Source of the DNA: Solirubrobacterales bacterium
GTDB taxonomy: Bacteria; Actinomycetota; Thermoleophilia; Solirubrobacterales; Solirubrobacteraceae
Direction: 5' to 3'
NCBI GenBank assembly: GCA_003132505.1
Contig: PKXY01000033.1
Location: 66,847-130,846, forward strand
Length of the DNA stretch: 64,000 bases
Below the pieces are notes generated by a model, which did not search any database, was not told where the DNA came from, and worked only from the letters and a program-made list of their open reading frames with translations. Of this stretch, positions 24,527 to 33,718 are shown piece by piece. Every line of letters starts with the position of its first letter. Within the stretch, counting starts at the first letter, position 1. Made by a program: the position numbers and the translations under genes.

Positions 24527-25516
24527 ATGAGTCGCAACCGTACGAATTCACTCGAGGAGGTCCGTGACGCCGCGGAGCTCCTCGGGTACCCGCTCGTATC
24601 TTCGCGCCGCTGGCATCGGCGCAGACCGCGACTGAGGCGGACCAAACCAGAAAGCCCACGCCGGCGATCTCGGGCCGGCTATCTGTTTGTCGGGGGCTAC
24701 GCGGTATTGCTGGGAGTCGTCGGCCTGTGGCCGGCGGGGTACGCGCTCAACCTCGCGTTGACGACGTTTGACGGGGCATTCAGCGGCCTGTCGAACTTCA
24801 CCGGCTCCTACAACCAGGGCTTCCTCATCCCGGCGTTCGAGCACGTCGGCGAGTTCATGCTCATCTGGCTGACGGCATTGATCGTGATGGTGATCGGTCT
24901 GTCGCTGTTCATGCACACGCTCGCACCGCGGGTCAGCGCGGCCTTCCGCTTCATGTTCTACGTACCGGCGGCATTCGCCGGCTCGGCGAGCGTGCTGCTC
25001 TGGCTGTTCATGTTCCAGCCCGGACTGAGCCCATGGGACTTCGTGCTCCACGCGCTGGGCTACAAGACGCTCGGCGACACGCTGATCTCCGGAAACCTGC
25101 CGATCATTTACGCGCTGATCGCGTTCTGGACCGGGGCCGGGAGCTGGATCCTCGTGATCCACGGGGCCCTCACGAACGTTCCCGACGAGGTACTGGAGGC
25201 GGCCTCACTCGACGGTGCGGGCCCGCTGCAAACGGCGCTGCGAATCAAGCTGCCGATGATCAAGAAGTGGGTCGTCTACATGCTGATCGTGGCGTTTGCC
25301 GGGGGAACGCAGCTGTTTGCCGAGCCGCAACTCGTCAGCGTGGCCAACCTGGGGCTGGTCAGTCCCGTGTGGTCTCCGAACACGCTCGCGACGTACCTAG
25401 CCTTCCAGTACAACAACTTCAACTGGGCCGCCGCGATCTCGATCGACCTGCTCGTCGTCGCCTTCGTCTGCGCCGGGGTGCTTGTGTTCCGCACCCGTCT
25501 CTTCAAGGCGGACTAG
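24527..25516 (+). CDS. Sugar ABC transporter permease (UgpA type), paralogue B
   Basis: The 329-residue permease has a 45-residue basic N-terminal extension before the first helix (GYLFVGGYAVLLGVVGLWPAGYALNLAL). Six helices follow. The EAA loop is VPDEVLEAASLDGAGPLQTALRIKLPM and the signature LFAEPQLVSVANLG. It is very similar to paralogue A, less the extension, so the true start may be further in. The next gene begins at the base after its stop. It has no neighbouring binding protein or ATPase on the same strand; the nearest complete set is the convergent operon at 28-32 kb. Confidence 0.88.
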   Translation: MSRNRTNSLEEVRDAAELLGYPLVSSRRWHRRRPRLRRTKPESPRRRSRAGYLFVGGYAVLLGVVGLWPAGYALNLALTTFDGAFSGLSNFTGSYNQGFLIPAFEHVGEFMLIWLTALIVMVIGLSLFMHTLAPRVSAAFRFMFYVPAAFAGSASVLLWLFMFQPGLSPWDFVLHALGYKTLGDTLISGNLPIIYALIAFWTGAGSWILVIHGALTNVPDEVLEAASLDGAGPLQTALRIKLPMIKKWVVYMLIVAFAGGTQLFAEPQLVSVANLGLVSPVWSPNTLATYLAFQYNNFNWAAAISIDLLVVAFVCAGVLVFRTRLFKAD

Positions 25517-26524
25517 ATGCGACCGGTGAACGTCTCCGTCAAGCTCGACGTCTCGGTCGCCTCGCAGCCGTGGTCGCTTGCGTCCAGTGCCAAGCGGCTC
25601 GTCCTGTGGGCCGTGCTGGCCGTTGTCGCGATCTTCTTCGTCGTGCCAATCCTCTGGCTGCTGCTCGAAACGACGAGGGCGGGACAGACGGGGCCAGACA
25701 CGCAGGCCGGTGCCCCGTTGGCGTTCGGATCATTGCATCAGCTCGTGGCGAACTGGCAGGTGCTGTTCTCCGGCCTGGTCGGCCAGATCGGGACCTGGCT
25801 TGAGAACTCGTTTCTCTACTCGGGCTCGGGCGTGCTGATCGCCGTCGGGCTCGGCATACCGGCGGGCTATGGGCTCGCCACATTCGACTTCTTCGGGCGG
25901 CGACTGCTGCTCCTCACGACGATGATCGCGATGCTGATTCCGACCAATGCGCTCGTGCTGCCGCTGGTTCTCGAGGCCCACTCGCTCGGGATGCTCAGCA
26001 GCCCGTTCGCCGTGATCCTGCCCTACGGCCTGTTCCCGTTCGGCGTCTACATCGCCTACCTCTACTTCAACGCCCCTCGCGTGTTCGGGCTGCTCGCGGC
26101 CGCGCGCAGCGACGGCTGCAGCGAGTGGCAGGCGTTCCGGCACGTCGCGCTACCTCTCTCGACACCCGTCCTCGGTCTGGTCGTGGTGCTCGACTTCATC
26201 GCGAGCTGGACAAACTACTTTCTGCCGTGGGGGATGTACCTGGCGTTCGGTTGCACCGCGTCGTCTACCACGAACATCGCCTGCCAAACCGGTCGCTACC
26301 CCGTGACGCTCGGCGTCGCGCAACAGCTGATGGCCGGAGCACCCGCACCGTTTGCCGTGCCCCAGCTGTCCGGCACCGTACTCTCAAGCGTTCAGATGCA
26401 GACCAATGCACCGGCTTCGGTCGAGGCGCTGCTGATCTTCGTGAGCTGCGCGCCGGTGATCATCGTTCTCGTGATCGCGCAACGATGGATCGCCTCGGGC
26501 CGCCTGCAAGGCATCTTCGTCTAG
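25517..26524 (+). CDS. Sugar ABC transporter permease (MalG type), paralogue B
   Basis: The 335-residue permease starts directly after the stop of its partner (TAG then ATG). Its helices include LVLWAVLAVVAIFFVVPILWLLLE and NALVLPLVLEAHSLGML. The EAA loop is LLAAARSDGCSEWQAFRHVALPL. A longer external loop between helices 5 and 6 contains a cysteine pair (FGCTASSTTNIACQT), absent in paralogue A, that could form a disulphide outside the cell. The C-terminus QRWIASGRLQGIFV is typical. It probably pairs with 24527-25516. Confidence 0.9.
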   Translation: MRPVNVSVKLDVSVASQPWSLASSAKRLVLWAVLAVVAIFFVVPILWLLLETTRAGQTGPDTQAGAPLAFGSLHQLVANWQVLFSGLVGQIGTWLENSFLYSGSGVLIAVGLGIPAGYGLATFDFFGRRLLLLTTMIAMLIPTNALVLPLVLEAHSLGMLSSPFAVILPYGLFPFGVYIAYLYFNAPRVFGLLAAARSDGCSEWQAFRHVALPLSTPVLGLVVVLDFIASWTNYFLPWGMYLAFGCTASSTTNIACQTGRYPVTLGVAQQLMAGAPAPFAVPQLSGTVLSSVQMQTNAPASVEALLIFVSCAPVIIVLVIAQRWIASGRLQGIFV

Positions 26525-26530
26525 ACGGCA

Positions 26531-27979
26531 ATGCCGAACTTCAGCATCTCGGCGGGACCGATCCGCATCACGATCAGGGCGTCGATCTCGGTCTCGGGCG
26601 ACCCGCAAAGCTCCGTGCGACGCAGGTTGGTGCTCCGGCTGGCTGCGGCCGTCGGGACGGTTGCAGCCGTGGCGGCCGTGGTTGCCACCGTCGTCGCGTT
26701 GGTGTCGGTCTTGGGCGGTGGTGGAGGAAGCCATGGTGGAAGCCGTCGCGAGGCCGCCTTCTCGCCTGCCGTTCAGCGCACGGGTCGCGAGCCGACCGGC
26801 TTTGTCGTCACTTTCCGCTACCGCGACCCGGCCGCGACCAGCGTGCAGCTCACAGGCGAGTGGTACTTCTCGAGCCCCGGTCACACCACGACGAGCAGCA
26901 GCCAGGGCCTTTCCCCGTCCCAGTGGAAGCCCGGTGACTTTCCGATCGGCTGGCCGAACACCTCTTTGATGGCTGATGGCTGGCCGGCGGTGAACATGAA
27001 GATCGATCGCGCGACTGGGGTGTGGTCCTACACGAGCCCGCTTCCCTCGGGCGACTTCAACTACGGCTTCCTGGTCAACTGCCCGAGCGCAGTAGGACGC
27101 GACGCAGGGTTCACGAACTGCCCGGAGCTGTCAGACCCGAGCAATCCTCCTTGGAACGACCACCGAGGAATCAACATCGGCTCGGTTCAGACGGTCAGCC
27201 AGGTCTACGTCCCGTCTGACCCCGCCTTCCACACCGTCAATTACTCCTGGCAGGCACCAACGCACCCGCGCGGAGCCCTGCGGGATGTCACCTACCCTCA
27301 GAACCTCGGCGGATCGCCCACGCTGCAAGGCTTCAACAGGCTGGCCATCTACACCCCGCCCGGGTACAACCCAAGGCGCTCGACGCCCTACCCCACGCTA
27401 TATCTCGCCGCCGGCGGCGACGGCAACGAGCTCGATTGGAGCACTCAAGCCGACGGCGGGAACATCCTCGACAACCTGATCGACAGGCGTGAGGTCAAGC
27501 CGATGGTCGTCGTGATGACCGCTTTCGGCGTCCAAGATTTCTGCTTCCAGGACGACCAGTCCGCGTATGACCAGAACCTCGTTAGCACGGTCATTCCCTA
27601 CGTCCAGTCGCACTACCACGTGGCGAAGGAGCAGTCAGAGCGCGCGTTCGCCGGCCTTGACTGCGGCGGTGCTTTCGCTGCAAGCCTGTTGGTCGGCTAC
27701 ACGCACGACTTCGGCTACTTCGGGATCATGAGTCCTGAGCCTCCCATGTCCGCAGTCAGCGGCGCTCAGGCCAAAGCGATCGAGCGCGTTGGTGTGCTGC
27801 TCGGAGGGGGAAAGCAGGACCCGCTCCACTCCGATGCGCTGCAGGAACTGGCGAGCCTTCAGCAGGCACGCCACACGGTCTTCACCGACTTCGTCGACGG
27901 CGGGCACGATTGGCATGTGTGGCGCATCCTGCTGCGCGACTTCCTGATGCGCGTGGCGTTCAAGCCTGCGCGCGGTTAA
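26531..27979 (+). CDS. Esterase-D/CE1-like protein lacking the catalytic serine
   Basis: The 482-residue protein has one N-terminal membrane helix (VLRLAAAVGTVAAVAAVVATVVALV, residues 34-60). An early-set beta domain follows (FVVTFRYRDPAATSVQLTGEW to SGDFNYGF), then an alpha/beta-hydrolase domain of the esterase-D/feruloyl-esterase type from about residue 240 (LAIYTPPGYNP). The usual nucleophile motif GLSMGG reads GLDCGG here, so the serine is aspartate. The histidine motif GGHDWHVWR is intact. It may bind rather than hydrolyse acylated sugars, or use other chemistry. It is seven bases after permease paralogue B, so it probably works with that uptake pair at the cell surface. Confidence 0.82.
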   Translation: MPNFSISAGPIRITIRASISVSGDPQSSVRRRLVLRLAAAVGTVAAVAAVVATVVALVSVLGGGGGSHGGSRREAAFSPAVQRTGREPTGFVVTFRYRDPAATSVQLTGEWYFSSPGHTTTSSSQGLSPSQWKPGDFPIGWPNTSLMADGWPAVNMKIDRATGVWSYTSPLPSGDFNYGFLVNCPSAVGRDAGFTNCPELSDPSNPPWNDHRGINIGSVQTVSQVYVPSDPAFHTVNYSWQAPTHPRGALRDVTYPQNLGGSPTLQGFNRLAIYTPPGYNPRRSTPYPTLYLAAGGDGNELDWSTQADGGNILDNLIDRREVKPMVVVMTAFGVQDFCFQDDQSAYDQNLVSTVIPYVQSHYHVAKEQSERAFAGLDCGGAFAASLLVGYTHDFGYFGIMSPEPPMSAVSGAQAKAIERVGVLLGGGKQDPLHSDALQELASLQQARHTVFTDFVDGGHDWHVWRILLRDFLMRVAFKPARG

Positions 27980-28063
27980 CCCGGCAGTAGCCATCAGCGG
28001 GGAGGGCGCGGGCCCGACTCATCCGTCAACTGCGGTCAGTGCCACGCGGCGGCGCGGACGGCG

Positions 28064-29167
28064 TCACGCCGCTGTGATTCTCGCTCCAGAGTCGGCGTCG
28101 AAGAGAAGCATCGAGTCCGGCTTGACGTGCAGCTCGACCGCGCTGCCGCTCTTGGGCGCGCTCTTGGGATTCACGCGGACGATGAAATCGGGCGTCGCGG
28201 CAAAGGTGGCCTGATCGACGTGGTGTGCAAGGCGCGCATAGATGTAGGCTTCCGCGCCGAGCTCTTCGACGAGGTTGACGACAGCCGGTATGCCGGCACC
28301 CTCGCCAGCAAGCTCGAGCGACTCGGGGCGCAGACCAACCGTGACCTTGCCGGTTCCGGCCGTGTCCTTCAGCGCGCGCGGGACCGCTACGACCGTCGAC
28401 CCAATCGCCACGCCCTCGGATCCGACGGTGCCCTCGACCAGGTTCATCGCGGGAGAACCGATGAAGCCGGCAACGAAAGCGTTGACCGGGGAGTCATAGA
28501 GCACGCTCGGCACGTCGACCTGCTGCAGCACGCCGTCCTTCATCACCGCGACCCGATCGCCCATCGTCATCGCCTCAACCTGATCGTGCGTCACATATAC
28601 GGTCGTGACGCCGAGCCGCCGTTGCAGCGCTGCGATTTCCGAGCGCGTCGCCACGCGCAGCTTCGCGTCCAAGTTTGACAGCGGCTCATCCATCAGGAAC
28701 ACGCGCGGCTGGCGAACGATCGCGCGACCCATCGCCACGCGCTGGCGCTGACCACCCGATAGCTGGCCGGGCTTACGGTCCAGATAATCCTCGAGATCGA
28801 GGATCTTTGCCGCCTCGGCCACGCGCGTCTTGATCTCGGACTTCTTGACCTTCGCAATCTTCAACGCGAACCCGAGATTGCCAGCCACATCCATATGTGG
28901 GTACAACGCGTAGTTCTGAAACACCATGGCGATGTCGCGCTCGCGCGGCGGCAGGCGAACAACGCTGCGCTCGTCGATAAAGATGTCGCCAGCGTCAACA
29001 GGCTCGAGGCCGGCGAGCATCCGCAAGCTCGTCGTCTTACCGCATCCCGACGGGCCGACCAAGACTATGAACTCGCCATCACGGATCTCGAGATTCAGCT
29101 CGTTAACGGCCGGGTTCTTGGCCCTCGGATAGATCCGAGACGCACCCTTGAAGGTCACAGTCGCCAT
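28064..29167 (-). CDS. Sugar ABC transporter ATP-binding protein (MsmX/UgpC type)
   Basis: The 367-residue ATPase has Walker [11 protein letters not shown]-loop [10 protein letters not shown], signature [12 protein letters not shown], Walker [15 protein letters not shown] and the switch histidine in [10 protein letters not shown]-terminal OB regulatory domain starts near residue 240. It is the last gene of an operon made of binding protein, two permeases and ATPase. Multitask ATPases of this type often serve several permease sets, so it could also energise the two orphan permease pairs nearby. It converges with the esterase-like gene across 84 bases. Confidence 0.94.
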   Translation of the reverse strand: MATVTFKGASRIYPRAKNPAVNELNLEIRDGEFIVLVGPSGCGKTTSLRMLAGLEPVDAGDIFIDERSVVRLPPRERDIAMVFQNYALYPHMDVAGNLGFALKIAKVKKSEIKTRVAEAAKILDLEDYLDRKPGQLSGGQRQRVAMGRAIVRQPRVFLMDEPLSNLDAKLRVATRSEIAALQRRLGVTTVYVTHDQVEAMTMGDRVAVMKDGVLQQVDVPSVLYDSPVNAFVAGFIGSPAMNLVEGTVGSEGVAIGSTVVAVPRALKDTAGTGKVTVGLRPESLELAGEGAGIPAVVNLVEELGAEAYIYARLAHHVDQATFAATPDFIVRVNPKSAPKSGSAVELHVKPDSMLLFDADSGARITAA

Positions 29168-29251
29168 GCGGGTCCTTTCGATCTCTCCTTGACGAGCGCA
29201 AGCGAGCCGCGCGGGTTCACTGCTGGTCTCCTGTCTTGAACATCGGTGCCG

Positions 29252-30130
29252 CTATCCCTTCGTTGCGCCCGCGAGCATTCCCTTGACCAGCGTGCGCTGG
29301 GCAAACAAAAAGATGATCAAGATCGGCAGCGCCCCGATGAGCGTGGCCATCGCGAGGTCGGGTCGATAGATCTCTGAACCGGCATACCCCGAAGCCGTGG
29401 GGCTGAAGATGGGCGCAGAGCCGATCAGGATCTGCAGGCCGACCGTCACCGGATACTCCGAGTTCGTGTAAGTCATCACGAAGGGGAGGTAGTAGTTGGT
29501 CCAATCCCCGACGAAAGCGAAGAACGCGACGAGCGCCACGATCGGCCGTGCGAGTGGCAGAGCCACGTGCAGGAACACGCCCCATTCGCCTGCCCCATCG
29601 ATTCGCGCCGCCGCGAGTAGGTCCTTTGGAATGGTGGATGAGAAATAGATGTAGGCGAGATAGACGCCGAACGGGAAGAACGCGAACGGCAGGATCACCG
29701 CCCAGGCCGTGCCAACCAGATTGACTGCACTGGCCTCGAGAAACAGCGGCATCACGAGCGCCGTGGCCGGCATGATCATCACCACGAGCGTGACCGCCAG
29801 CAGCGTGCGACGGCCAATGAACTGTGTCAGCGCAAGACCGTAGCCCGCGGGAATGGCTGCCAGCAGCGCGAGCGCAGTCCCGCCGCCCGAGTAGATCGCG
29901 GAGTTCTTCAGCCAGGTCAGCATCAACCCGCCCTGGTAATTGATCACCCTGTTGAAGGTATGAATGAACGTGCCCAAGCTGCCGAACGCAAGGGGAGCCT
30001 GGTGTGCCAGCTGGTAGTCCGTTTTCGTCGGGGCGAGCAGCAGCCAGAGCAGCGGCACGCCGAAGAAGGCTACGAACAGCAGCAGCACGAGGAGTCCGAT
30101 GACGCGGTATATGTAGCGTCGCGCGAGCAT
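29252..30130 (-). CDS. Sugar ABC transporter permease (MalG type), paralogue C
   Basis: The 292-residue permease has six helices (VIGLLVLLLFVAFFGVPLLWLLLA first), the EAA loop LLAAARIDGAGEWGVFLHVALPL and the ending QRTLVKGMLAGATKG. Its ATG overlaps the stop of paralogue C1 by one base (TAATG). It forms the membrane part of the complete transporter together with the 30130-31074 product. Confidence 0.92.
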   Translation of the reverse strand: MLARRYIYRVIGLLVLLLFVAFFGVPLLWLLLAPTKTDYQLAHQAPLAFGSLGTFIHTFNRVINYQGGLMLTWLKNSAIYSGGGTALALLAAIPAGYGLALTQFIGRRTLLAVTLVVMIMPATALVMPLFLEASAVNLVGTAWAVILPFAFFPFGVYLAYIYFSSTIPKDLLAAARIDGAGEWGVFLHVALPLARPIVALVAFFAFVGDWTNYYLPFVMTYTNSEYPVTVGLQILIGSAPIFSPTASGYAGSEIYRPDLAMATLIGALPILIIFLFAQRTLVKGMLAGATKG

Positions 30131-31074
30131 TACTCGACCTCGAACAGCCTTCCGCGCCAGACGAGCAGCACGGCGACGAGCAGACCGATCACGAGCAGAT
30201 CGACCGAGACAGCGGCTGCATTATTGAAGCTGTCCTGCTGGAACGCAAGGTAGTAGGCGAGCTGATTCGGCGACCACTGCGCCGGCACCTGGCCGTTGGT
30301 CGCAACACCAAGGATCTGCGGCTCGACGAAGAGCTGGGATCCGGCCGCAAAGGACAGCACGAGCATGTAGACGATCCATTTGCGGATCAGCGGGATCTTG
30401 ATTCGCACGGCGGTCTGAAGCGCGCTGGACCCGTCGATCTCGGCGGCCTCGATCAGCTCGTCGGGAATGTTGTTCAGCGCGCCGTACATGATGACGATCC
30501 ATCCCCCGGCGCCGGTGAAGAACGCCATGATCGCGAAGACGATCGGAAGGTTGCTCGGCTGGACAGTGTTCGAGAGCACCTGATAGTGCAGGCCGTGCAG
30601 GATGAACGCAAACGGACTGCCACTGGGCGTGAACATGAACAGCCAGATGATCGCGCTCGCCGAACCAGCCATCGCTCCCGGGAGATAGAAGATCAGCCGA
30701 AAGGCCGTGCTGACCCGGCGCTTGAGGGTGTGCACCATCAGCGCGAGAAGCACGACGAAGACGGTTTGACTGGCGAGCCAGATCCCTTCGAACTCGGCGA
30801 TGTGCTCGAACGCCGGCAGGAACTCGAAGAAGTTGAACGTGTCGACGAAGTGCGAGACGCCGACGCCACCCGATGTGCTCAGCGCGAGCGCGATCGCATA
30901 AACAGCAGGCGCGACGCCGAGAGCGAGCAGCAGGACTACGTAGATAGCGACAAAGAAGTAGCCCGCTGTCCGCGAGGTGCCGGCCGGTAGTCCTCCGCGC
31001 TGCCCCCCAGCCCGGCGTCTCCGACGGGCGCTAATGCGCTCGTCGGAGACAGCCATGGCCGAAGGAACTGTCAT
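30130..31074 (-). CDS. Sugar ABC transporter permease (UgpA type), paralogue C
   Basis: The 314-residue permease has a basic N-terminus (RRRRRAGG), then six helices (GYFFVAIYVVLLLALGVAPAVYAIALAL first). The EAA loop is IPDELIEAAEIDGSSALQTAVRIKIPL. The signature LFVEPQILGVATNG is the same family stretch found in paralogues A and B. It begins 39 bases after the binding-protein stop and overlaps the next permease start by one base. Confidence 0.92.
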   Translation of the reverse strand: MTVPSAMAVSDERISARRRRRAGGQRGGLPAGTSRTAGYFFVAIYVVLLLALGVAPAVYAIALALSTSGGVGVSHFVDTFNFFEFLPAFEHIAEFEGIWLASQTVFVVLLALMVHTLKRRVSTAFRLIFYLPGAMAGSASAIIWLFMFTPSGSPFAFILHGLHYQVLSNTVQPSNLPIVFAIMAFFTGAGGWIVIMYGALNNIPDELIEAAEIDGSSALQTAVRIKIPLIRKWIVYMLVLSFAAGSQLFVEPQILGVATNGQVPAQWSPNQLAYYLAFQQDSFNNAAAVSVDLLVIGLLVAVLLVWRGRLFEVE

Positions 31075-31113
31075 TGGATTACTTGGTACGAACTTACTGC
31101 TCGGGACCTATTA

Positions 31114-32499
31114 CTAGCCGCCGGTGGCGACGGTCTTGTTCGGGCTCTCGACCGTGTAACCGGCCAGTCGAGCCTGGTTTGCCAACGCCTCGGCGTAGGG
31201 CAGGAGCTCGCCCGAGACCGGCTTCCCGCCGGTCACGTTGGCGAGATCCGTGGATGCCCACACGTTGTCCGTGCTCCACGGCACCGGGCTCCAGCCGTCC
31301 CACACCTGCGCCGCGGCCTGCTTCCAAGTGGCCTCGGTCGTGCTCGGATCACCGAAGACCGAGCTGAGCGATGACACGTAAGCGGCCTGATCCGGCACGT
31401 ACTGCGGGAGACCGGCGTCAACGCCGACCTTCTGGATCTTCGGGCTCGTGGCCATGAACTGCGCGAGCTTCGCCGCGGCCGCCTTGTTCGGAGAGTGCTT
31501 CGAGACGAGCCACAGCCCGCCGCCGAGGTCGCCGGTCACCGCAGCGCCGTTGGTCGCCGTCGGAGCCGGGTAGGCCACCATCGTGCCGTTCGGCACCCCG
31601 TTGGCTGCGCCGGTCTGGAACACGGCGGTTCCCTCCCAGAGCGCTCCAACAGCCATGACGATCTTTTGGGGACCGCCAGGGATCGAGAAGATGCTGTCGT
31701 CGCTGAGCGACTTGCCGACATCGCCCGAACTATCCATCAGGTTCGTGATTCCCGTGCAGTTGGCTGAACCTGGATTGATCTCGATCTTGCCCTTCCCGAT
31801 GACCTTGTCTAGCGGGCACTCATTGGCCCACAGGAAGTAGTCATCGACGCTGAACCCGTCGCCGACACTCCCGATGACGTAGCCCGGGTGAGCGTTGTTG
31901 AGTGCAGTACCGTCGGCCAGGAACGTCGCCCAGGTCGTCGGAATCGGCGCGCTGCCGAAGAACTGCTTGTACAGCGTCGGGTTGACCCAGAGCACCTCCG
32001 CCGCGCTGTCATTGCGCAGGCAGACGACCTGGCCGCTCGGTGTCGTGCAACCGGCCTTCATCGAAGTGCCGGCGAACTTGCCCAGCACGCTCTTCGGGAC
32101 GTAGCTCTTGAGGTTGAGCAGGTCGTTGTACGGTGGTGAACCGAGCTGGACCGCGTCGTAGTTCTGTGAGTCGAACATCACGTCCGGCGCGTCGGACGGC
32201 CAGCCCGTGCGGTTCCATAGAGCGAACTTCGACTGCAGGATGCCGGTGCCGTTCTCGTTGCCGTTGTAGAGGACCCACTTGACGTTGGCGTGAGGATTGG
32301 CCGCCATGTAGGCCTTCTCGTAGGGCACGCGTGCGGTGTCGATCCAGACGATCAACGGCGCGCTCTTGCCCTTCGCCGATGCGGCAGATACGCCGAGCAC
32401 TGACGCGCCCGCGATGCTCGTAGCCGCGATCGCGGCAACCGCGACGCGGGCCTTGAGTGAGCGGCCACGCCAGTACCTGGCGTTGATAAGTGATTTCAT
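31114..32499 (-). CDS. Sugar ABC transporter substrate-binding protein
   Basis: The 461-residue protein has a signal peptide (ARVAVAAIAATSIAGASVLGVSAASA) and then a two-lobe extracellular binding domain (PLIVWIDTARVPYEKAYMA, LNNAHPGYVIGSVGDGFSVDDYF, LVSKHSPNKAAAAKLAQF). ATG 32499 is preceded by AAGGAGAG; the ORF-track start at 32532 is not. No lipobox cysteine was seen. It is first among the transporter genes and follows the enolase-superfamily gene by 48 bases. The ligand is not predictable from sequence, but the context of a sugar-acid enzyme and FadR-type regulator suggests a sugar or sugar acid. Confidence 0.9.
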   Translation of the reverse strand: MKSLINARYWRGRSLKARVAVAAIAATSIAGASVLGVSAASAKGKSAPLIVWIDTARVPYEKAYMAANPHANVKWVLYNGNENGTGILQSKFALWNRTGWPSDAPDVMFDSQNYDAVQLGSPPYNDLLNLKSYVPKSVLGKFAGTSMKAGCTTPSGQVVCLRNDSAAEVLWVNPTLYKQFFGSAPIPTTWATFLADGTALNNAHPGYVIGSVGDGFSVDDYFLWANECPLDKVIGKGKIEINPGSANCTGITNLMDSSGDVGKSLSDDSIFSIPGGPQKIVMAVGALWEGTAVFQTGAANGVPNGTMVAYPAPTATNGAAVTGDLGGGLWLVSKHSPNKAAAAKLAQFMATSPKIQKVGVDAGLPQYVPDQAAYVSSLSSVFGDPSTTEATWKQAAAQVWDGWSPVPWSTDNVWASTDLANVTGGKPVSGELLPYAEALANQARLAGYTVESPNKTVATGG

Positions 32500-32547
32500 G
32501 TTTTTCGCTCTCCTTCCTTCGTTTGATCCCATCTCAGGTGCACGCTC

Positions 32548-33624
32548 TCAGGTGCTGCCGGCATGCTCACGCGCCTCGTGCACGAAGTCCGGCAGTGCAA
32601 TGCCGGACTCCGTTGGCGCGCGCACAAGCCCATCCGCACCCACGCGGGGCTCGCGCACGACCGGATTGGACGTGACGAGGGACTCGTAGTAGGTGCAGTT
32701 CGGTATCGCCATGCACAGGTGCACGGCCGGCTCGGTCGGCCCGTGGGGCTCGGCGCGCAGCCGAAAGGCGTCAGCGAGGTGCGCGGTGCGCATCGCGCCC
32801 GTAATCCCACCGCGGTGGTTGGCGCTCGTGCGGACATAGGTCGCGCAACCGGAGGCGATAAAGTCGGCCGTGTTCATGTAGCTGCCGTCCGAAGTCTCAG
32901 CGACGTTCAGCGGAACGTCGCAGCGCTCAGCGAGCCACTTGTAGGAGGTGACGCTGAACTCGCGGATCGGCTCCTCGTACCAGAGGTAGTCGGCCTCGGC
33001 GAGCGCCCGGCCCACATAGACAGCGTCAGGCAGATCAAAACCCGCCGATCCGTCGTACATCAGGGCGATATCCGGGCCGACGTGTGCGCGCAGGCGCTGG
33101 CACAGATCGGCGTCGGCGCGCGCGTCTCCCCACGCGTGCAGCTTGATCGCTGGGTACCCAAGCTCGAGGCACTGGTCCGCTACCTCGAGGTACTCCTCGA
33201 CAGTCGCGAAGGTCGTCGTCGAGGCGTACGCAGGGATCGCCTCCCGATAGGTGCCAAGCAGTCGGTGCACAGGAACGCCCAACGTGCGCCCTTCAAGATC
33301 CCAAAGCGCCACATCAACGATGCCGAGCAGCCAGATCGGGAACTCTTCGGTGCGGTCGAGCTCCCAGAGGCGATGCCAGATCCACTCGCGGTGGTCGGCG
33401 CGCTCGCCTACCAGCTCGTCGCGCAGGATGCGATCGACGATGTCCTTGAGCATCACGCCGCTCCACTCGTGGAAGGCCTCTCCCACCGCACCGTCCTCGG
33501 TAGTGATGCGCAGCACGGCGTTCGTGCGAGCGGGATGCGATCCGCGCAAGCCGATCCGCCAAGCGAACGGCGGATCCACCGCCGGCCGAGCGATGAGCTC
33601 GACCTCTATGGCCCCAATCCTCAC
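32548..33624 (-). CDS. Enolase-superfamily sugar-acid dehydratase/racemase (mandelate racemase type)
   Basis: The 358-residue enzyme has the capping domain (residues 1-125) and the barrel. The second-strand acid/base is AIKLHAWGD (KxH). Metal ligands are D in LMYDGSAGF, E in WYEEPI and E in NVAETSDG, and the final-strand histidine is in AEPHGPTEPAVHL. This matches mandelate racemase-like sugar-acid dehydratases, but the KxH instead of KxK makes the substrate unclear. It could dehydrate L-fuconate, L-rhamnonate or another aldonate, and may cover for the broken dehydratase at 37 kb. GTG 33624 has no ribosome site and lies about 10 bases from a predicted transcription start. Confidence 0.88.
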   Translation of the reverse strand: MRIGAIEVELIARPAVDPPFAWRIGLRGSHPARTNAVLRITTEDGAVGEAFHEWSGVMLKDIVDRILRDELVGERADHREWIWHRLWELDRTEEFPIWLLGIVDVALWDLEGRTLGVPVHRLLGTYREAIPAYASTTTFATVEEYLEVADQCLELGYPAIKLHAWGDARADADLCQRLRAHVGPDIALMYDGSAGFDLPDAVYVGRALAEADYLWYEEPIREFSVTSYKWLAERCDVPLNVAETSDGSYMNTADFIASGCATYVRTSANHRGGITGAMRTAHLADAFRLRAEPHGPTEPAVHLCMAIPNCTYYESLVTSNPVVREPRVGADGLVRAPTESGIALPDFVHEAREHAGST

Positions 33625-33634
33625 TCGTGTGATG

Positions 33635-33661
33635 ATAATACGAATTGCGAAACGGGGTCAA
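33635..33661 (-). promoter_or_regulatory. Predicted sigma-70-like promoter of the enolase-superfamily/ABC operon
   Basis: On the minus strand TTGACC (33661-33656) and TATTAT (33640-33635) are 15 bases apart, followed 10 bases later by GTG 33624. It is the clearest housekeeping-type promoter in the window, with a short spacer. Confidence 0.5.
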
Positions 33662-33718
33662 GCCGGAACCGTTCGGGCTCCTGGGCATGGTGCCCCTATG
33701 AGCCCGTGGCGGCGGGCC

